Shown here one piece after another: positions 26,977 to 37,240 of a stretch of 64,000 nt of DNA. The number at the start of each line of letters is the position of its first letter. Position 1 is the first letter of the stretch. The stretch comes from Kiloniella litopenaei (lineage in GTDB: Bacteria > Pseudomonadota > Alphaproteobacteria > Kiloniellales > Kiloniellaceae): NCBI RefSeq assembly GCF_000982415.1, contig NZ_LANI01000020.1:1-64000 (forward strand), written 5' to 3'. The notes beneath the pieces were generated by a model. That model saw only the letters and a list, made by a program, of their open reading frames with translations, was not told the origin of the DNA and did not search any database. Position numbers and translations under genes: made by a program.

Positions 26977-28782
26977 ATGACCGAAGCTGCTCACCCAAAA
27001 GAAGTTATTGATGAAAAGCTTGGTACTTTACCTGCCTGGGATTTAACGGATCTTTACCCCGCGCCAGATTCAGCTGAATTGGAAAACGATCTGGTTTCTG
27101 TCGAAAAAGCAGCGATCGCTTTTAATGATCAATATGCCGGGAAGTTATCTTCTCTGGACGGGGGTGCCCTTTGCGCTGCAATTGCATCTTTTGAAAATAC
27201 GCAGGAGATTATGGGCAAAGTGATGAGCTATGCCTATCTTGTTTACGCGGGTAATATGAGCGATCCGGAAGTTGGAAAGTTTTTCCAATCCATGCAAGAG
27301 CGCAGCACGGGTATTTCGTCTCATGTCCTGTTCTTTACTTTGGAATTGAACCAGCTGGACGACAGTGATCTCCAATCGAAGATTACCGATAGTTCCCTTG
27401 CCAAATATGCGCCGTGGTTAAGAGACTTACGGGCACAAAAGGACTATCAGCTTTCTGATGATGTCGAGAAGATTTTGCACGAGAAACGTGTTTCTGGCCG
27501 TTCTGCCTGGGTCCGATTGTTTGATGAAACAATGGCCAGTCTTCGTTTCCCCTATATGGGCGAAGAATTAAGTTCCGCGCAGATTTTGAATAAGTTGAGT
27601 GATCGCGACCCCAAAGCCCGTAAGGAAGCTGCGCAATCACTGGGTAAGGTGTTAGGTGAAAATCAGCGCCTTTTTGCGCATATTACGAACACGCTGGCAA
27701 AAGACAAAGAAGTTGAAGATCAATGGCGCGGTTTTTCTCGCCCTGTTTCTTCCCGAAACTTGGCCAATGTGGTCGAAGACGAAGTTGTCGATGCGCTGGT
27801 GAATTCCGTTTCTGATTCTTATCAGGATCTGGCACATCGTTATTACAAACTGAAAGCAAAGTGGTTTGGAGTTGAACAGCTTCCTTATTGGGATCGTAAT
27901 GCGCCATTACCGGATGACGACGATGATGTGATTAGCTGGTCCGATGCGACCGAGACTGTTTTGACAGCCTATGCAGGTTTTTCGCCAAAGCTTGCCGAAG
28001 TGGGGCAGAAGTTTTTTGATAACCCCTGGATTGATGCACCTGTTCGTCCGGGTAAAGCGCCGGGTGCTTTTGCCCATCCAACGGTTCCCTGTGCCCATCC
28101 TTATTTGTTGGTCAACTATCAGGGGCGGACAAGGGATGTCATGACTCTGGCACATGAACTGGGGCATGGTGTGCATCAGGTGTTGGCTGGTGTTCAGGGC
28201 CCGCTTATGGCCGATACCCCCTTAACGCTTGCGGAAACCGCTTCTGTTTTTGGGGAAATGCTTACCTTCCAGTCTGTCTTGAAAAAGAAAGAGGATGCCA
28301 AGGCTCGTCGGATTATGCTGGCGTCCAAGGTTGAAGATATGCTGAATACCGTCGTGCGACAGGTTGCCATGCATCAGTTTGAAACACGGGTTCATGACGA
28401 ACGTCGCAAGGGGGAACTCTTGCCCGAGCAACTTGGCGAAATCTGGATGGAAACTCAAAAAGCCAGCTTGGGACCCGCTATTCGTTTTGAGGATGAGTAC
28501 GCGGCCTATTGGTCTTATGTGCCGCACTTTATCCATGCACCGTTCTACGTCTATGCCTATGCATTTGGTGACTGTCTGGTGAATTCACTTTATGCCGTTT
28601 ATCAGCAGAGTGAAGACGGTTTTGCAGAGAAGTATCTGGATATGCTATCGGCTGGAGGATCAAAACGCCACAAAGAGCTACTGGCCCCCTTTGGGCTGGA
28701 TGCAAGTGACCCGGATTTCTGGAAGCAAGGGCTTAAAGTTGTATCTGGCTTTATTGATCAGCTGGAAGCAATGGAGCAATAG
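26977..28782 (+). CDS. pepF: M3-family oligoendopeptidase F
   Basis: This 601-residue zinc metallopeptidase has HExxH at 393-397 (LAHELGHGVHQ) and the downstream Glu helix LAETASVFGEM typical of M3. PepF-type enzymes degrade short peptides in the cytoplasm. The ATG at 26977 is preferred over 26962 because AGAGGAA lies just upstream of it. The protein matches the alphaproteobacterial PepF subgroup (YVPHFIHAPFYVYAYAFG near the end). It is followed by a 13-bp hairpin and converges with the Cds1-like gene. Confidence 0.9.
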   Translation: MTEAAHPKEVIDEKLGTLPAWDLTDLYPAPDSAELENDLVSVEKAAIAFNDQYAGKLSSLDGGALCAAIASFENTQEIMGKVMSYAYLVYAGNMSDPEVGKFFQSMQERSTGISSHVLFFTLELNQLDDSDLQSKITDSSLAKYAPWLRDLRAQKDYQLSDDVEKILHEKRVSGRSAWVRLFDETMASLRFPYMGEELSSAQILNKLSDRDPKARKEAAQSLGKVLGENQRLFAHITNTLAKDKEVEDQWRGFSRPVSSRNLANVVEDEVVDALVNSVSDSYQDLAHRYYKLKAKWFGVEQLPYWDRNAPLPDDDDDVISWSDATETVLTAYAGFSPKLAEVGQKFFDNPWIDAPVRPGKAPGAFAHPTVPCAHPYLLVNYQGRTRDVMTLAHELGHGVHQVLAGVQGPLMADTPLTLAETASVFGEMLTFQSVLKKKEDAKARRIMLASKVEDMLNTVVRQVAMHQFETRVHDERRKGELLPEQLGEIWMETQKASLGPAIRFEDEYAAYWSYVPHFIHAPFYVYAYAFGDCLVNSLYAVYQQSEDGFAEKYLDMLSAGGSKRHKELLAPFGLDASDPDFWKQGLKVVSGFIDQLEAMEQ

Positions 28783-28800
28783 TATCGGTTTGAAATGTTT

Positions 28801-28836
28801 TACCAGCCTCAAGACAGGAATTTCTTGAGGCTGGTA
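28801..28836. terminator. Intergenic 13-bp perfect hairpin between convergent genes
   Basis: TACCAGCCTCAAG (28801-28813) pairs with 28824-28836 around a 10-nt loop. No T-run follows, so it may be a weak bidirectional terminator or mRNA-stabilising hairpin. Confidence 0.55.
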
Positions 28837-28860
28837 ATGATTTAATACGCTGGTAGAAAC

Positions 28861-29934
28861 CTAGTCCAGGGTAAGTGAGCCGGTTTCAAGAAATGATTCC
28901 AGGTTTTTGATATAAGGCGCTGGATCAATCTTATGGTGATCAAGCCATTCAGGATTGTAATTGGTATCGAGATAACGATCACCTGAATCACAGATTAGCG
29001 TAACGATGCTGCCTTTTTCTTTGCGGGCTTTCATTTCAGACATCAGAAGAAAAGCACCATAAAGATTTGTTCCGGTTGATGCGCCGCATTTCCGGCCGAG
29101 TAATTTTTCCAGAACGTGGATCGCTGCAATAGAAGCCGCGTCGGGAATTTGGATCATGCGGTCCACCAGGCTGGGGACAAACGAAAGCTCAACCCTTGGG
29201 CGGCCAATGCCTTCAATCCGAGATCCTGAACTACTCAGGCTTTTATCGCCCGTTTTGTAAAAATCATAAAAGACTGAATTTTCCGGATCGACCACACACA
29301 GCTTTGTCTCGTGTGTACAGGATTGGTCATAGCGAATAAAGCGACCCAGTGTTGCCGATGTGCCGCCTGTCCCTGCACTGGCAACAATCCATTCCGGGCA
29401 GGGGTGGGGTTCGAGTGCCATCTGGGAGAACAGGGATTGAGCGATGTTATTATTGCCTCGCCAGTCGGTCGCCCGCTCTGCATAGGTGAACTGATCCATG
29501 TAGTGCCCGTTAAGCTCGCGCGCCAAACGTTCTGATTCGGTGTAGATGTCTTTGGCCTCTACCAGATGGCATTCCCCGCCGTAAAATTCGATTTGTGCAA
29601 GCTTTTTTCTGGCTGTTGTCTTGGGAACAACGGCAATGAACCTGAGGTTAAGTAGTCTGGAAAAGTATGCTTCGGATATTGCAGTACTGCCTGATGAAGC
29701 CTCGATTATTGTTGTATCTGGCCCGATCCATCCGTTACAGAGGCCATAAAGAAAGAGTGATCTGGCCAGACGGTGTTTCAGGCTACCAGTCGGATGTGTG
29801 CTTTCGTCTTTAAAATACAAGTCGACGCCGAGACAGCTCGGCAAATCCAGCTTGATGAGATGCGTGTCCGAAGAGCGATTATAATCCGCTTCGATCTTGT
29901 TAAGAGCCTGCTGAACCCAAAGTCTTTTATTCAT
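28861..29934 (-). CDS. PLP-dependent cysteine synthase-family protein, Cds1 (L-cysteine desulfhydrase)-like
   Basis: This is a 357-residue fold-type II PLP enzyme. Lys53 in [16 protein letters not shown] is the expected Schiff-base lysine, and [12 protein letters not shown] gives the substrate/phosphate-binding loop. The sequence [19 protein letters not shown] is characteristic of Cds1 L-cysteine desulfhydrases, which release H2S, pyruvate and ammonia from cysteine, rather than CysK. The function is a family assignment; CysK-like synthase activity cannot be excluded. Monocistronic. Confidence 0.8.
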   Translation of the reverse strand: MNKRLWVQQALNKIEADYNRSSDTHLIKLDLPSCLGVDLYFKDESTHPTGSLKHRLARSLFLYGLCNGWIGPDTTIIEASSGSTAISEAYFSRLLNLRFIAVVPKTTARKKLAQIEFYGGECHLVEAKDIYTESERLARELNGHYMDQFTYAERATDWRGNNNIAQSLFSQMALEPHPCPEWIVASAGTGGTSATLGRFIRYDQSCTHETKLCVVDPENSVFYDFYKTGDKSLSSSGSRIEGIGRPRVELSFVPSLVDRMIQIPDAASIAAIHVLEKLLGRKCGASTGTNLYGAFLLMSEMKARKEKGSIVTLICDSGDRYLDTNYNPEWLDHHKIDPAPYIKNLESFLETGSLTLD

Positions 29935-30225
29935 TATATGGTCCCAAAAATATGATTCTGAAAAAAATCTCTATCCTTAATTATGACAGGATAGCACAAA
30001 TACTGATCCTGCTGATGCCTTCGCGCAGGAAGGTATATGAACGAAGTTGCTATTTTTTCTCAAAGATAGGCCTGATTTAAATGGGTATTGGGATAATTTC
30101 TCAAAATCTATTGGTTTTTCGATGGTGTGAGATTGAGTTGGTAGTTTTGATAATCTGATACCATATAAAAATCTGGTATTTTAAAAGTTATAGAAACTGT
30201 AGAGACAGCAGGAAAGACCAGCAGA

Positions 30226-31611
30226 ATGCAGGATGATGAAGACATTCAGGATATAAGCGATTCAGGATCCCGGTTGTCCGGGCGCTTAAAACGCTATGCC
30301 AAGGTTGGTAGCTCAGTTGGTGGCCTTGCAGCACAGGTCGTTGGAAACCGTGTTCTAGGGACCGGTCTTAATTCTGCGAAACATTCAATTGAATTAAAGA
30401 AAGCTTTAGGGGGACTGAAAGGTCCCTTGATGAAGGCTGCGCAAATTCTGGCAACTATCCCCGATGCGCTTCCTAAAGAATATGCTGAAGAACTCCGTCA
30501 GCTCCAGTCAAATGCACCGTCCATGGGGTGGTTGTTTGTGAAGCGCCGCATGAAGACCGAGCTTGGGGCGGGGTGGCAGAAGAAGTTTCAATCTTTCGAT
30601 CAAGAGGCAACCGCGGCTGCCTCGCTTGGGCAGGTTCATCGCGCGATTGACCTAGATGGGCAAGAGCTTGCCTGTAAACTACAGTATCCGGATATGATTT
30701 CAGCTGTTGAAGCCGATTTGAAACAGCTCGCTTTGTTATTTGGTATCTATCGTCGTTATGACAAAGCGATTGATCCTTCCAATATTTTACAGGAACTAAC
30801 AGACCGTTTACGTGAAGAGCTGGACTATCAACGTGAAGCGCAAAACATGGGGCTTTACGGGGTGATGTTGGCAAATGAAAAGCATGTGTGTGTACCGAGC
30901 GCTGTGCCTGAGTTGACAACTAATCGTCTGATTACAATGAATTGGCTGGATGGTGTTCCGCTTCTGGATTTTATTAAATCCCATGAAAACAATCTGGAAA
31001 TGTGTAACCAGGTTGCGATGAATATGTTTCGCGCCTGGTATGTTCCCTTTTACAAATATGGCGTTATTCATGGTGACCCGCATTTGGGCAACTATTCCAT
31101 TCGTGAGAATGGTGATGTCAATTTGCTGGACTTTGGCTGTGTCCGCGTTTTTGATGCCTCTTTTGTCAAAGGGGTCATTGATCTCTATTTCGGGTTAGAA
31201 CGGGATGACGAAGACCTTGCCGTCCAAGCATATGAAAGCTGGGGCTTTAAAATCCAAAGCAGGGAAATGTTGGATACACTGAATATCTGGGCGCATTTTC
31301 TTTATGGTCCTTTGCTTCAGGATCGGAAACGAACCATTGTTGATGACTATAAAGGGGGCGCCTATGGCGCAGAAGTCGCCAATAAAGTTCACCAGGAATT
31401 ACGTCGTTTGGGGGGCGTAAAACCACCGAGAGAATTTGTATTGATGGATCGGGCTGCTGTTGGTCTGGGATCTGTCTTTATGCATTTGAAGGCAGAGATC
31501 AACTGGCATCAATTGTTCCATGATCTCATTTCTGATTTTGATTATGAAGAATTGCAGAAAAGGCAAATACTAGCACTGAAGCAATTTAATGTTCCAATTC
31601 CGACACATTAA
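30226..31611 (+). CDS. ABC1/UbiB-family atypical kinase
   Basis: This is a 461-residue AarF/ABC1/ADCK protein. Signature elements are GPLMKAAQILATIPDALP (the family KxGQ-like segment, here MKAAQ) near 65-85, the Ala-rich loop AAASLGQVHRA, the VAIK-like Lys in ACKLQYP, catalytic HGDPHLGNY and the DFG-equivalent LDFGCVR. Relatives support ubiquinone synthesis by an ATPase-like activity. It lacks the C-terminal TM helices of E. coli UbiB, so it is a soluble ABC1 paralogue. Monocistronic, upstream of pnt with about 250 bp between. Confidence 0.85.
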   Translation: MQDDEDIQDISDSGSRLSGRLKRYAKVGSSVGGLAAQVVGNRVLGTGLNSAKHSIELKKALGGLKGPLMKAAQILATIPDALPKEYAEELRQLQSNAPSMGWLFVKRRMKTELGAGWQKKFQSFDQEATAAASLGQVHRAIDLDGQELACKLQYPDMISAVEADLKQLALLFGIYRRYDKAIDPSNILQELTDRLREELDYQREAQNMGLYGVMLANEKHVCVPSAVPELTTNRLITMNWLDGVPLLDFIKSHENNLEMCNQVAMNMFRAWYVPFYKYGVIHGDPHLGNYSIRENGDVNLLDFGCVRVFDASFVKGVIDLYFGLERDDEDLAVQAYESWGFKIQSREMLDTLNIWAHFLYGPLLQDRKRTIVDDYKGGAYGAEVANKVHQELRRLGGVKPPREFVLMDRAAVGLGSVFMHLKAEINWHQLFHDLISDFDYEELQKRQILALKQFNVPIPTH

Positions 31612-31865
31612 CAGGGCCGGGTTATAAGGCGTTATTAATCACCTGTGTATACAGGCGAATCGGCTTTTTTATATATAACAGCAATAAATTGTTATTTATA
31701 TTTGGAATTATTTCCCAATTGGCACAGGTGTTTTCCCCGGTTTCTGGCGTTTTTAGAATGTTTTTGTGCAGTGCACACTTGCAGCTTTGATTTTAATTGC
31801 CTTTTAATAAAGATGACAATTTGTTGGATATTTCTATTCAATGACAATTCTTGTGGGGAGAAAAT

Positions 31866-33263
31866 ATGAAAATTGCTATTCCCAAGGAGCGTCGCCCGAA
31901 TGAAACACGGGTCGCTGCTTCTCCAGAGACAGTGAAGAAACTGGTTGCTTTGGGGTGTGATGTATTTGTGGAAAAAGGGGCAGGTGCTGCGGCCAGCTTC
32001 ACGGATACGGCTTATAAGGATGCGGGCGCGACCATTGGGAAAGATGCGACGACGACCTACAAGGATGCTAAGGCCGTTCTAAAGGTATTAAAACCTATCG
32101 CTGGCGGCAAAGGTGACGAGCTCAAGGCTATGCCCAAAGGTACTGTCGTTGTCTCTATCGCTGACCCATATCGTTCTGAAAAAGAACTGGACGCCTACGC
32201 CAAAGCTGGCTTGACGGTCTTTGCGATGGACTTTGTCCCCCGTATTACCCGCGCACAATCAATGGATGTTTTGTCCAGTCAGTCAAACTTGGCTGGTTAT
32301 AAATCAGTTCTGGATGGTGCTGCTGTATTCAATCGGGCATTTCCGATGATGATGACCGCCGCTGGAACTGTTGCCCCGGCCAAGGTTTTTGTTATGGGGG
32401 CGGGTGTTGCAGGGCTGCAAGCCATTGCAACGGCACGTCGTCTTGGGGCTGTGGTGTCTGCAACGGATGTACGTCCGGCTTCGAAAGAGCAGGTTGAATC
32501 ACTTGGGGCCAAGTTTGTTGCCGTGGAAGACGATGAGTTCAAACAGGCTGAAACTGCTGGTGGTTACGCAAAAGAAATGTCAGATGCCTACAAGGCAAAA
32601 CAAGCAGCCTTGATTGCAGAGACCATTGCCAAGGTTGATATGGTTATTACCACTGCCTTGATACCGGGGCGCCCAGCACCAGTACTCGTTACGGCAGAAA
32701 TGGTTAAATCAATGAAACCGGGATCGGTGATTGTTGATTTGGCTGTTGAAACCGGGGGCAACTGTGAACTGTCTGTTGCCGGAAAAGTGGTTGAAAAAGA
32801 TGGGGTCTCCATCGTCGGGTATCATAATGTTCCCGGACGTTTGGCGACAGATGCTTCGTCGCTCTATGCCAAGAATGTGGTCAATTTCTTTGAGCTTATG
32901 TTCGATAAAGAAGCCAAGGATTTGAAGATCGATTGGGATGACGAGATTATCAAAGGCACCTGTGTAACGCACGAAGGGTCTATCGTTCATCCCGCGCTTG
33001 CGCATGCTGAAAAGAAAACGGTTTCCAAAGCAGAGCCAAAGGCGGCAGTTGCAAAAACGGCAACATCCAAAAAAACGCCTGCGAAGCGTGCTCCAGCCAA
33101 GAAAACAGTAGCTAAAAAAGTAGCTGCAAAATCTACGGCTAAAACAGCCGCTGCTAGTAAAGCTGCGCCCAGGAAAGCGGCGTCAGCTAAAAAAGCACCA
33201 GTGACGTCCGCTGAAAGTAAATCCGGGACCAAAACCGAACCTAATGATGGGGGGAATGCCTGA
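31866..33263 (+). CDS. pntAA: NAD(P) transhydrogenase subunit alpha part 1 (PntAA) with Lys/Ala-rich tail
   Basis: This 465-residue NAD(H)-binding dI domain of the proton-translocating transhydrogenase has the Rossmann motif VMGAGVAGLQAIATA from residue 176 and GRPAPVLVT near 269. The catalytic core ends near 380 as in Rhodospirillum PntAA. It is followed by about 83 residues rich in Lys, Ala, Pro and Thr (repeated AKK, PAKK, AAK units) resembling histone H1 tails. The start at 31866 has GGGGAG 6 nt upstream. Its stop overlaps the pntAB start by one base (TGATG). The complex makes NADPH from NADH using proton-motive force. Confidence 0.95.
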   Translation: MKIAIPKERRPNETRVAASPETVKKLVALGCDVFVEKGAGAAASFTDTAYKDAGATIGKDATTTYKDAKAVLKVLKPIAGGKGDELKAMPKGTVVVSIADPYRSEKELDAYAKAGLTVFAMDFVPRITRAQSMDVLSSQSNLAGYKSVLDGAAVFNRAFPMMMTAAGTVAPAKVFVMGAGVAGLQAIATARRLGAVVSATDVRPASKEQVESLGAKFVAVEDDEFKQAETAGGYAKEMSDAYKAKQAALIAETIAKVDMVITTALIPGRPAPVLVTAEMVKSMKPGSVIVDLAVETGGNCELSVAGKVVEKDGVSIVGYHNVPGRLATDASSLYAKNVVNFFELMFDKEAKDLKIDWDDEIIKGTCVTHEGSIVHPALAHAEKKTVSKAEPKAAVAKTATSKKTPAKRAPAKKTVAKKVAAKSTAKTAAASKAAPRKAASAKKAPVTSAESKSGTKTEPNDGGNA

Positions 33264-33673
33264 TGTCTAGTGAGGAATTTATCAACAAGGCAACTGAAGT
33301 CGCTAACTCAGCGCGTGCCTTATCTGACGAGGTTGCATCCCTTGCATCAGAAGCCAGCCGTCTCGCGGTAGATACTGCCGGACAAAGTGCGGGATCCCCG
33401 TTCATTATGGGGCTGACCGTGTTGGTTTTGGCAGTGTTTGTTGGATACTACGTTGTTTGGAATGTTACCCCTGCACTGCATTCACCCTTGATGGCAGTGA
33501 CCAATGCTATTTCATCGGTGATTATCGTTGGTGCTTTGATCGCCGCTGGTCCTGCGGATTTGGGCTTTAGTGAAATCATGGGCTTTATTGCCATAGTACT
33601 TGCAGCTGTGAACATCTTTGGTGGCTTTATTGTCGCGCAGCGTATGCTTCAGATGTTCAAGAAAAAGCAATAG
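33263..33673 (+). CDS. pntAB: NAD(P) transhydrogenase subunit alpha part 2 (PntAB)
   Basis: This 136-residue membrane subunit (part of dII) has three to four TM helices: GLTVLVLAVFVGYYVVW, then two helices around 75-125 including IMGFIAIVLAAVNIFGGF. The first 45 residues are a hydrophilic, helix-prone extension. It is translationally coupled to pntAA and followed 12 nt later by pntB. The split alpha subunit is typical of alphaproteobacteria. Confidence 0.95.
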   Translation: MSSEEFINKATEVANSARALSDEVASLASEASRLAVDTAGQSAGSPFIMGLTVLVLAVFVGYYVVWNVTPALHSPLMAVTNAISSVIIVGALIAAGPADLGFSEIMGFIAIVLAAVNIFGGFIVAQRMLQMFKKKQ

Positions 33674-33685
33674 GGGGAGCTTCTT

Positions 33686-35089
33686 ATGTCATCAGATCTT
33701 TCTGCTCTGTTATATCTGGCCGCCTCGGTATGCTTTATCATGGCATTGCGTGGCCTTTCGCACCCGACAACAAGTCGTCAGGGTAACGTCTTTGGTATCG
33801 TCGGTATGGTTCTGGCCATCGGGACGACCCTTATGGCGCCTGGCGTGATGAGCTTTGGCACCATTCTTTTGGGGCTGCTTGTTGGTGGTGCAATCGGTAC
33901 TATTATCGCGCTGCGTATTCAAATGACGGCCTTGCCGCAGCTTGTTGCTGCTTTTCATAGTCTGGTCGGTCTTGCCGCGGTTTGTGTTGCCTTGGCAACC
34001 TTTTACAAACCTGAAGCCTATGGCATTGGACGAGTTGGCGACATTCAGATCTCGAGCCTGATTGAGTTGGCAATCGGTACCGCCGTTGGTGCCATTACCT
34101 TTACGGGATCTGTGGTTGCGTTTGCCAAACTGCAAGGCCTTGTTTCTGGCGCACCGCTGGTTTTCAAAATGCAGCACATGCTTAATGCTGCGCTTGGGGC
34201 CTTGGTTGTTGTTCTTATTGTCTTGCTTTGCGCAACACAGGAACCTGTCTATCTCTGGATATTAATCGTAGTGACGCTGTTACTGGGGCTTTTGCTGATC
34301 TTGCCGATTGGAGGGGCCGATATGCCTGTTGTTGTGTCCATGCTGAACTCCTATTCAGGTTGGGCGGCCTGTGGTATCGGCTTTACCCTACAGAACAACC
34401 TCTTGATCATTACCGGGGCGCTGGTTGGCTCTTCTGGTGCGATCCTGAGTTACATCATGTGTAAAGCTATGAACCGTTCGTTCATCAGCGTTATCCTTGG
34501 TGGTTTTGGTGCCGAGGGTGATGACGGTCCAGCGGGAAGCGGCGGCGATGATGATCGTGTGGTCAAGTCAGGTTCTGGCGACGATGCTGCTTTCCTAATG
34601 AAGAATGCAGGGTCGGTTGTCATCGTTCCGGGATACGGAATGGCCGTGGCTCAGGCACAGCACACCCTGCGCGAGATGGTTGATCTGCTCAAAGCGGATG
34701 GTGTCAATGTTCGTTATGCCATTCATCCCGTTGCGGGCCGTATGCCAGGTCATATGAACGTGTTGTTGGCCGAAGCATCTGTGCCTTATGACGAAGTCCT
34801 GGAGATGGATGAAATTAACCGTGATTTCAAATCCACGGACGTTGTTTTTGTTATCGGGGCGAATGACATCACAAACCCGGCGGCCAAGACGGACCCGAAA
34901 TCTCCGATTTATGGGATGCCGATTTTGGAAGTCGATCAGGCTCAGACTGTTCTGTTCGTCAAACGTGGCATGTCGGCGGGGTATGCAGGTGTTCAAAACG
35001 AGCTTTTCTTCCGCGATAACACCATGATGCTTTTTGGTGATGCAAAACAGATGTGCGAAAAGATTGTTAAATCGTTGGAGCAACTTTAA
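33686..35089 (+). CDS. pntB: NAD(P) transhydrogenase subunit beta (PntB)
   Basis: This 467-residue protein has an N-terminal membrane part (about 9 TM helices to residue 265) and a C-terminal NADP(H)-binding dIII domain. The dIII fingerprint is VIVPGYGMAVAQAQH near 313, followed by VRYAIHPVAGRMPGHMNVLLAEA and NDITNPAA. A polar linker with repeated Gly/Asp (GDDGPAGSGGDDD) joins the two. It completes the pntAA-AB-B operon and is followed by a terminator at 35115. Confidence 0.95.
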   Translation: MSSDLSALLYLAASVCFIMALRGLSHPTTSRQGNVFGIVGMVLAIGTTLMAPGVMSFGTILLGLLVGGAIGTIIALRIQMTALPQLVAAFHSLVGLAAVCVALATFYKPEAYGIGRVGDIQISSLIELAIGTAVGAITFTGSVVAFAKLQGLVSGAPLVFKMQHMLNAALGALVVVLIVLLCATQEPVYLWILIVVTLLLGLLLILPIGGADMPVVVSMLNSYSGWAACGIGFTLQNNLLIITGALVGSSGAILSYIMCKAMNRSFISVILGGFGAEGDDGPAGSGGDDDRVVKSGSGDDAAFLMKNAGSVVIVPGYGMAVAQAQHTLREMVDLLKADGVNVRYAIHPVAGRMPGHMNVLLAEASVPYDEVLEMDEINRDFKSTDVVFVIGANDITNPAAKTDPKSPIYGMPILEVDQAQTVLFVKRGMSAGYAGVQNELFFRDNTMMLFGDAKQMCEKIVKSLEQL

Positions 35090-35114
35090 GCTTCTATCTT
35101 ATTGATCTATTGGA

Positions 35115-35140
35115 AAAGGGCATCTTCGGGTGCCCTTTTT
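35115..35140 (+). terminator. Terminator of the pnt operon
   Basis: AAAGGGCA/TGCCCTTT stem with an 8-nt loop and a T-run, 26 bp after the pntB stop. Confidence 0.85.
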
Positions 35141-35291
35141 GTTTGGCGAATATGAGCTGGACTTCGAAAAAATAAATCGCAAGTATCAAGGGTTTTACAA
35201 ATTATTGCTTGATACTCGGCTTGAAAAGGATCATGTATCCGGTCCCCTTTTTCCAATCTATATCAACCTGTATAAAGACGAGGATGAAGCC

Positions 35292-36590
35292 ATGAGTAAT
35301 GTCTCAATTGGTGTCGATTTCGGCACGACGAATACTGTGATTGCTTTGGCTGACCCAAAGGGAGCAGTTACGTCTGTAAAATTCAAGCACGATGATATCC
35401 TGCATGATGTTTATCGTAGCCTGCTTTGTTACGAGAAGCATAGTCCGGCTAAAAACTCCCGCGTGGATGTGGCTGGTGGCCCCTGGGCACTGGAGCAATA
35501 TCTAACTGCCCGCGGTGAAGTCCGTTTTCTACAGTCTTTCAAAAGTCATATTGCCAGTAAGCTGTTTCAGGAAACGCAGATCTTTTCCAAGCGTTTCACG
35601 TTGCAAGATATTATGGCTGATTTCTTCAAGCAGTTTGTATCTGACGCCGGAGATCAAATCCCAGAAGATAAGACCACGGTTATTGCGGGACGCCCGATTG
35701 TTTATGCCGGGCATTCCCCGGACGAAGATCTGGCGCGCGAGCGTTATGATGCTGCCTATAAAAGTGTTGGTTTTTCAAATGTAAGTTACGTTTACGAACC
35801 TGTCGGCGCTGCGTATTACTACGCAAAAAACATTGAGAAAGAAGCAACTATTCTGGTTGCTGATTTTGGCGGTGGAACAAGCGATTTCTCTCTCATCAAG
35901 TTTGAGCGTGCAGGTTCAACTCTGCGATCAACACCGTTGGGTTATGCAGGTGTTGGAATTGCCGGCGATACATTTGATAGTCGTTTGATTGATCATGTTG
36001 TTTCGCCCTCACTAGGTAAAGGCAGCGGATATTATTCTTTGGATCGTAAGATCCTGGATATGCCCAATAGTTTTTATAATCGTTTTTCCAAATGGCACGA
36101 ACTTGGGGTGCTGAAAAGTCCAACAACTTTACGCGAATTACGTGAACTAAAATCAGTGGCGGTTCATCCGGAAATGATCGAAGCCTTTATTGATGTGGTG
36201 GATAATGATTGGAGCATGGATATTTATGATGCCATTTCCAAGGCAAAGATAGCTCTAACTCAACGTGATGAAACTGATTTCTCAGTTCACTTCAGTGACA
36301 AGAAGATTGAGAAAAGGATTTGTCGGCAAGATTTTGAAAGCTGGATTGCAAAGGATCTGGCTGTGATTGAGAAAAAGGTCGATAGCCTGCTTCGCGAAAG
36401 CAAAATTCCACTGTCCCAAATTGATAAAGTCTTTATGACGGGGGGGACATCTTATGTTCCGGCTGTGCAGGGGCTTTTTGCCAAGTTGTTCGGTCAGGAT
36501 AAATTGGCGAGTGGGAAACAACTTGAATCTGTGGCTTATGGTCTAGCACTGGTTGGGCAGGACCCTGACGCTCAAAGCTGGGCTGTTTAG
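35292..36590 (+). CDS. Hsp70-family chaperone-like protein (YegD-like)
   Basis: This is a 432-residue actin/Hsp70 ATPase-domain protein. Phosphate 1 motif VDFGTTNTVIAL lies near residue 7, phosphate 2 VADFGGGTSDFSLI near 190-205 and the adenosine motif VFMTGGTSYVPAV near 380. Length covers the nucleotide-binding domain only; the DnaK substrate-binding half is missing, as in YegD relatives. The ATG at 35292 is chosen because it begins the canonical N-terminus; the open frame to 35130 runs back into the pnt terminator. Client or partner is unknown. Confidence 0.85.
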   Translation: MSNVSIGVDFGTTNTVIALADPKGAVTSVKFKHDDILHDVYRSLLCYEKHSPAKNSRVDVAGGPWALEQYLTARGEVRFLQSFKSHIASKLFQETQIFSKRFTLQDIMADFFKQFVSDAGDQIPEDKTTVIAGRPIVYAGHSPDEDLARERYDAAYKSVGFSNVSYVYEPVGAAYYYAKNIEKEATILVADFGGGTSDFSLIKFERAGSTLRSTPLGYAGVGIAGDTFDSRLIDHVVSPSLGKGSGYYSLDRKILDMPNSFYNRFSKWHELGVLKSPTTLRELRELKSVAVHPEMIEAFIDVVDNDWSMDIYDAISKAKIALTQRDETDFSVHFSDKKIEKRICRQDFESWIAKDLAVIEKKVDSLLRESKIPLSQIDKVFMTGGTSYVPAVQGLFAKLFGQDKLASGKQLESVAYGLALVGQDPDAQSWAV

Positions 36591-36661
36591 ATCGTGATTG
36601 CTTATGCTTAAGGTGAGGATCGGGTTGCCGAGTAGATAGATATCGGAATTTATTTTAGACG

Positions 36662-36698
36662 CAAAACGGGCCGCCGTCTGAGTTAGAGGGCAGCCCGT
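36662..36698 (-). terminator. Terminator downstream of rpsU
   Basis: On the minus strand, ACGGGC(T)GCC pairs with GGC(G)GCCCGT around a 13-nt loop and is followed by TTTT. It lies 60 bp after the rpsU stop. Confidence 0.7.
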
Positions 36699-36758
36699 CC
36701 TTCTTCCTAGAGGAAGATATCTCGCCTTAAGCGACGTTCAACGAACGCCGACCAGACT

Positions 36759-36962
36759 TTAATAGCCTTCACGTTCCATACGCTTGCGAAGAAGTTTGCG
36801 ATAGCGACGAACTGCTTCGGCACCCTCGCGCTTTCTGCGCTCACATGGTTTTTCGAAGTGACGACGCAACTTCATTTCACGGAAGACACCTTCGCGTTGC
36901 AGCTTTTTCTTAAGCGCGCGAAGAGCCTGATCAACATTATTATCACGAACGTGTACTTGCAC
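36759..36962 (-). CDS. rpsU: 30S ribosomal protein S21
   Basis: This is a 67-residue basic protein with the S21 pattern: [20 protein letters not shown] followed by LQREGVF, then [19 protein letters not shown]21 is a small-subunit protein near the anti-Shine-Dalgarno region. It is divergent from def and coq9, the arrangement after which the COQ9-like family was named rpsU-divergently transcribed protein. A terminator follows at 36662. Confidence 0.97.
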   Translation of the reverse strand: MQVHVRDNNVDQALRALKKKLQREGVFREMKLRRHFEKPCERRKREGAEAVRRYRKLLRKRMEREGY

Positions 36963-37240
36963 GGGCGATCAGCTCCTTTCTAACGTCAGTCCATAATTGG
37001 TCTGACAGAGTTTTCTCGGTTACCCGAGTTGAACACATAAAGAACATCCGCTGCACCGACGGCACAGCAGGTTCATGGCAGTACCTATCACAGCCTTTTA
37101 CGAATGTGAAGGAAAGAATAGAGAGGTATCGAGATTCTTTTTCCCAATATTTCTGCGCCTTTGAGCCGTAATGTGATAATTTGAACCACAATCAGGTGTT
37201 TTGTTTTGACCCTGCCTAAGCAGAGTTCCATAGTATAAAC

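Noticed and set aside
36943-37191. Short minus-strand open frame upstream of rpsU
   Set aside because: It overlaps the rpsU start and promoter region; composition and context do not support a protein.
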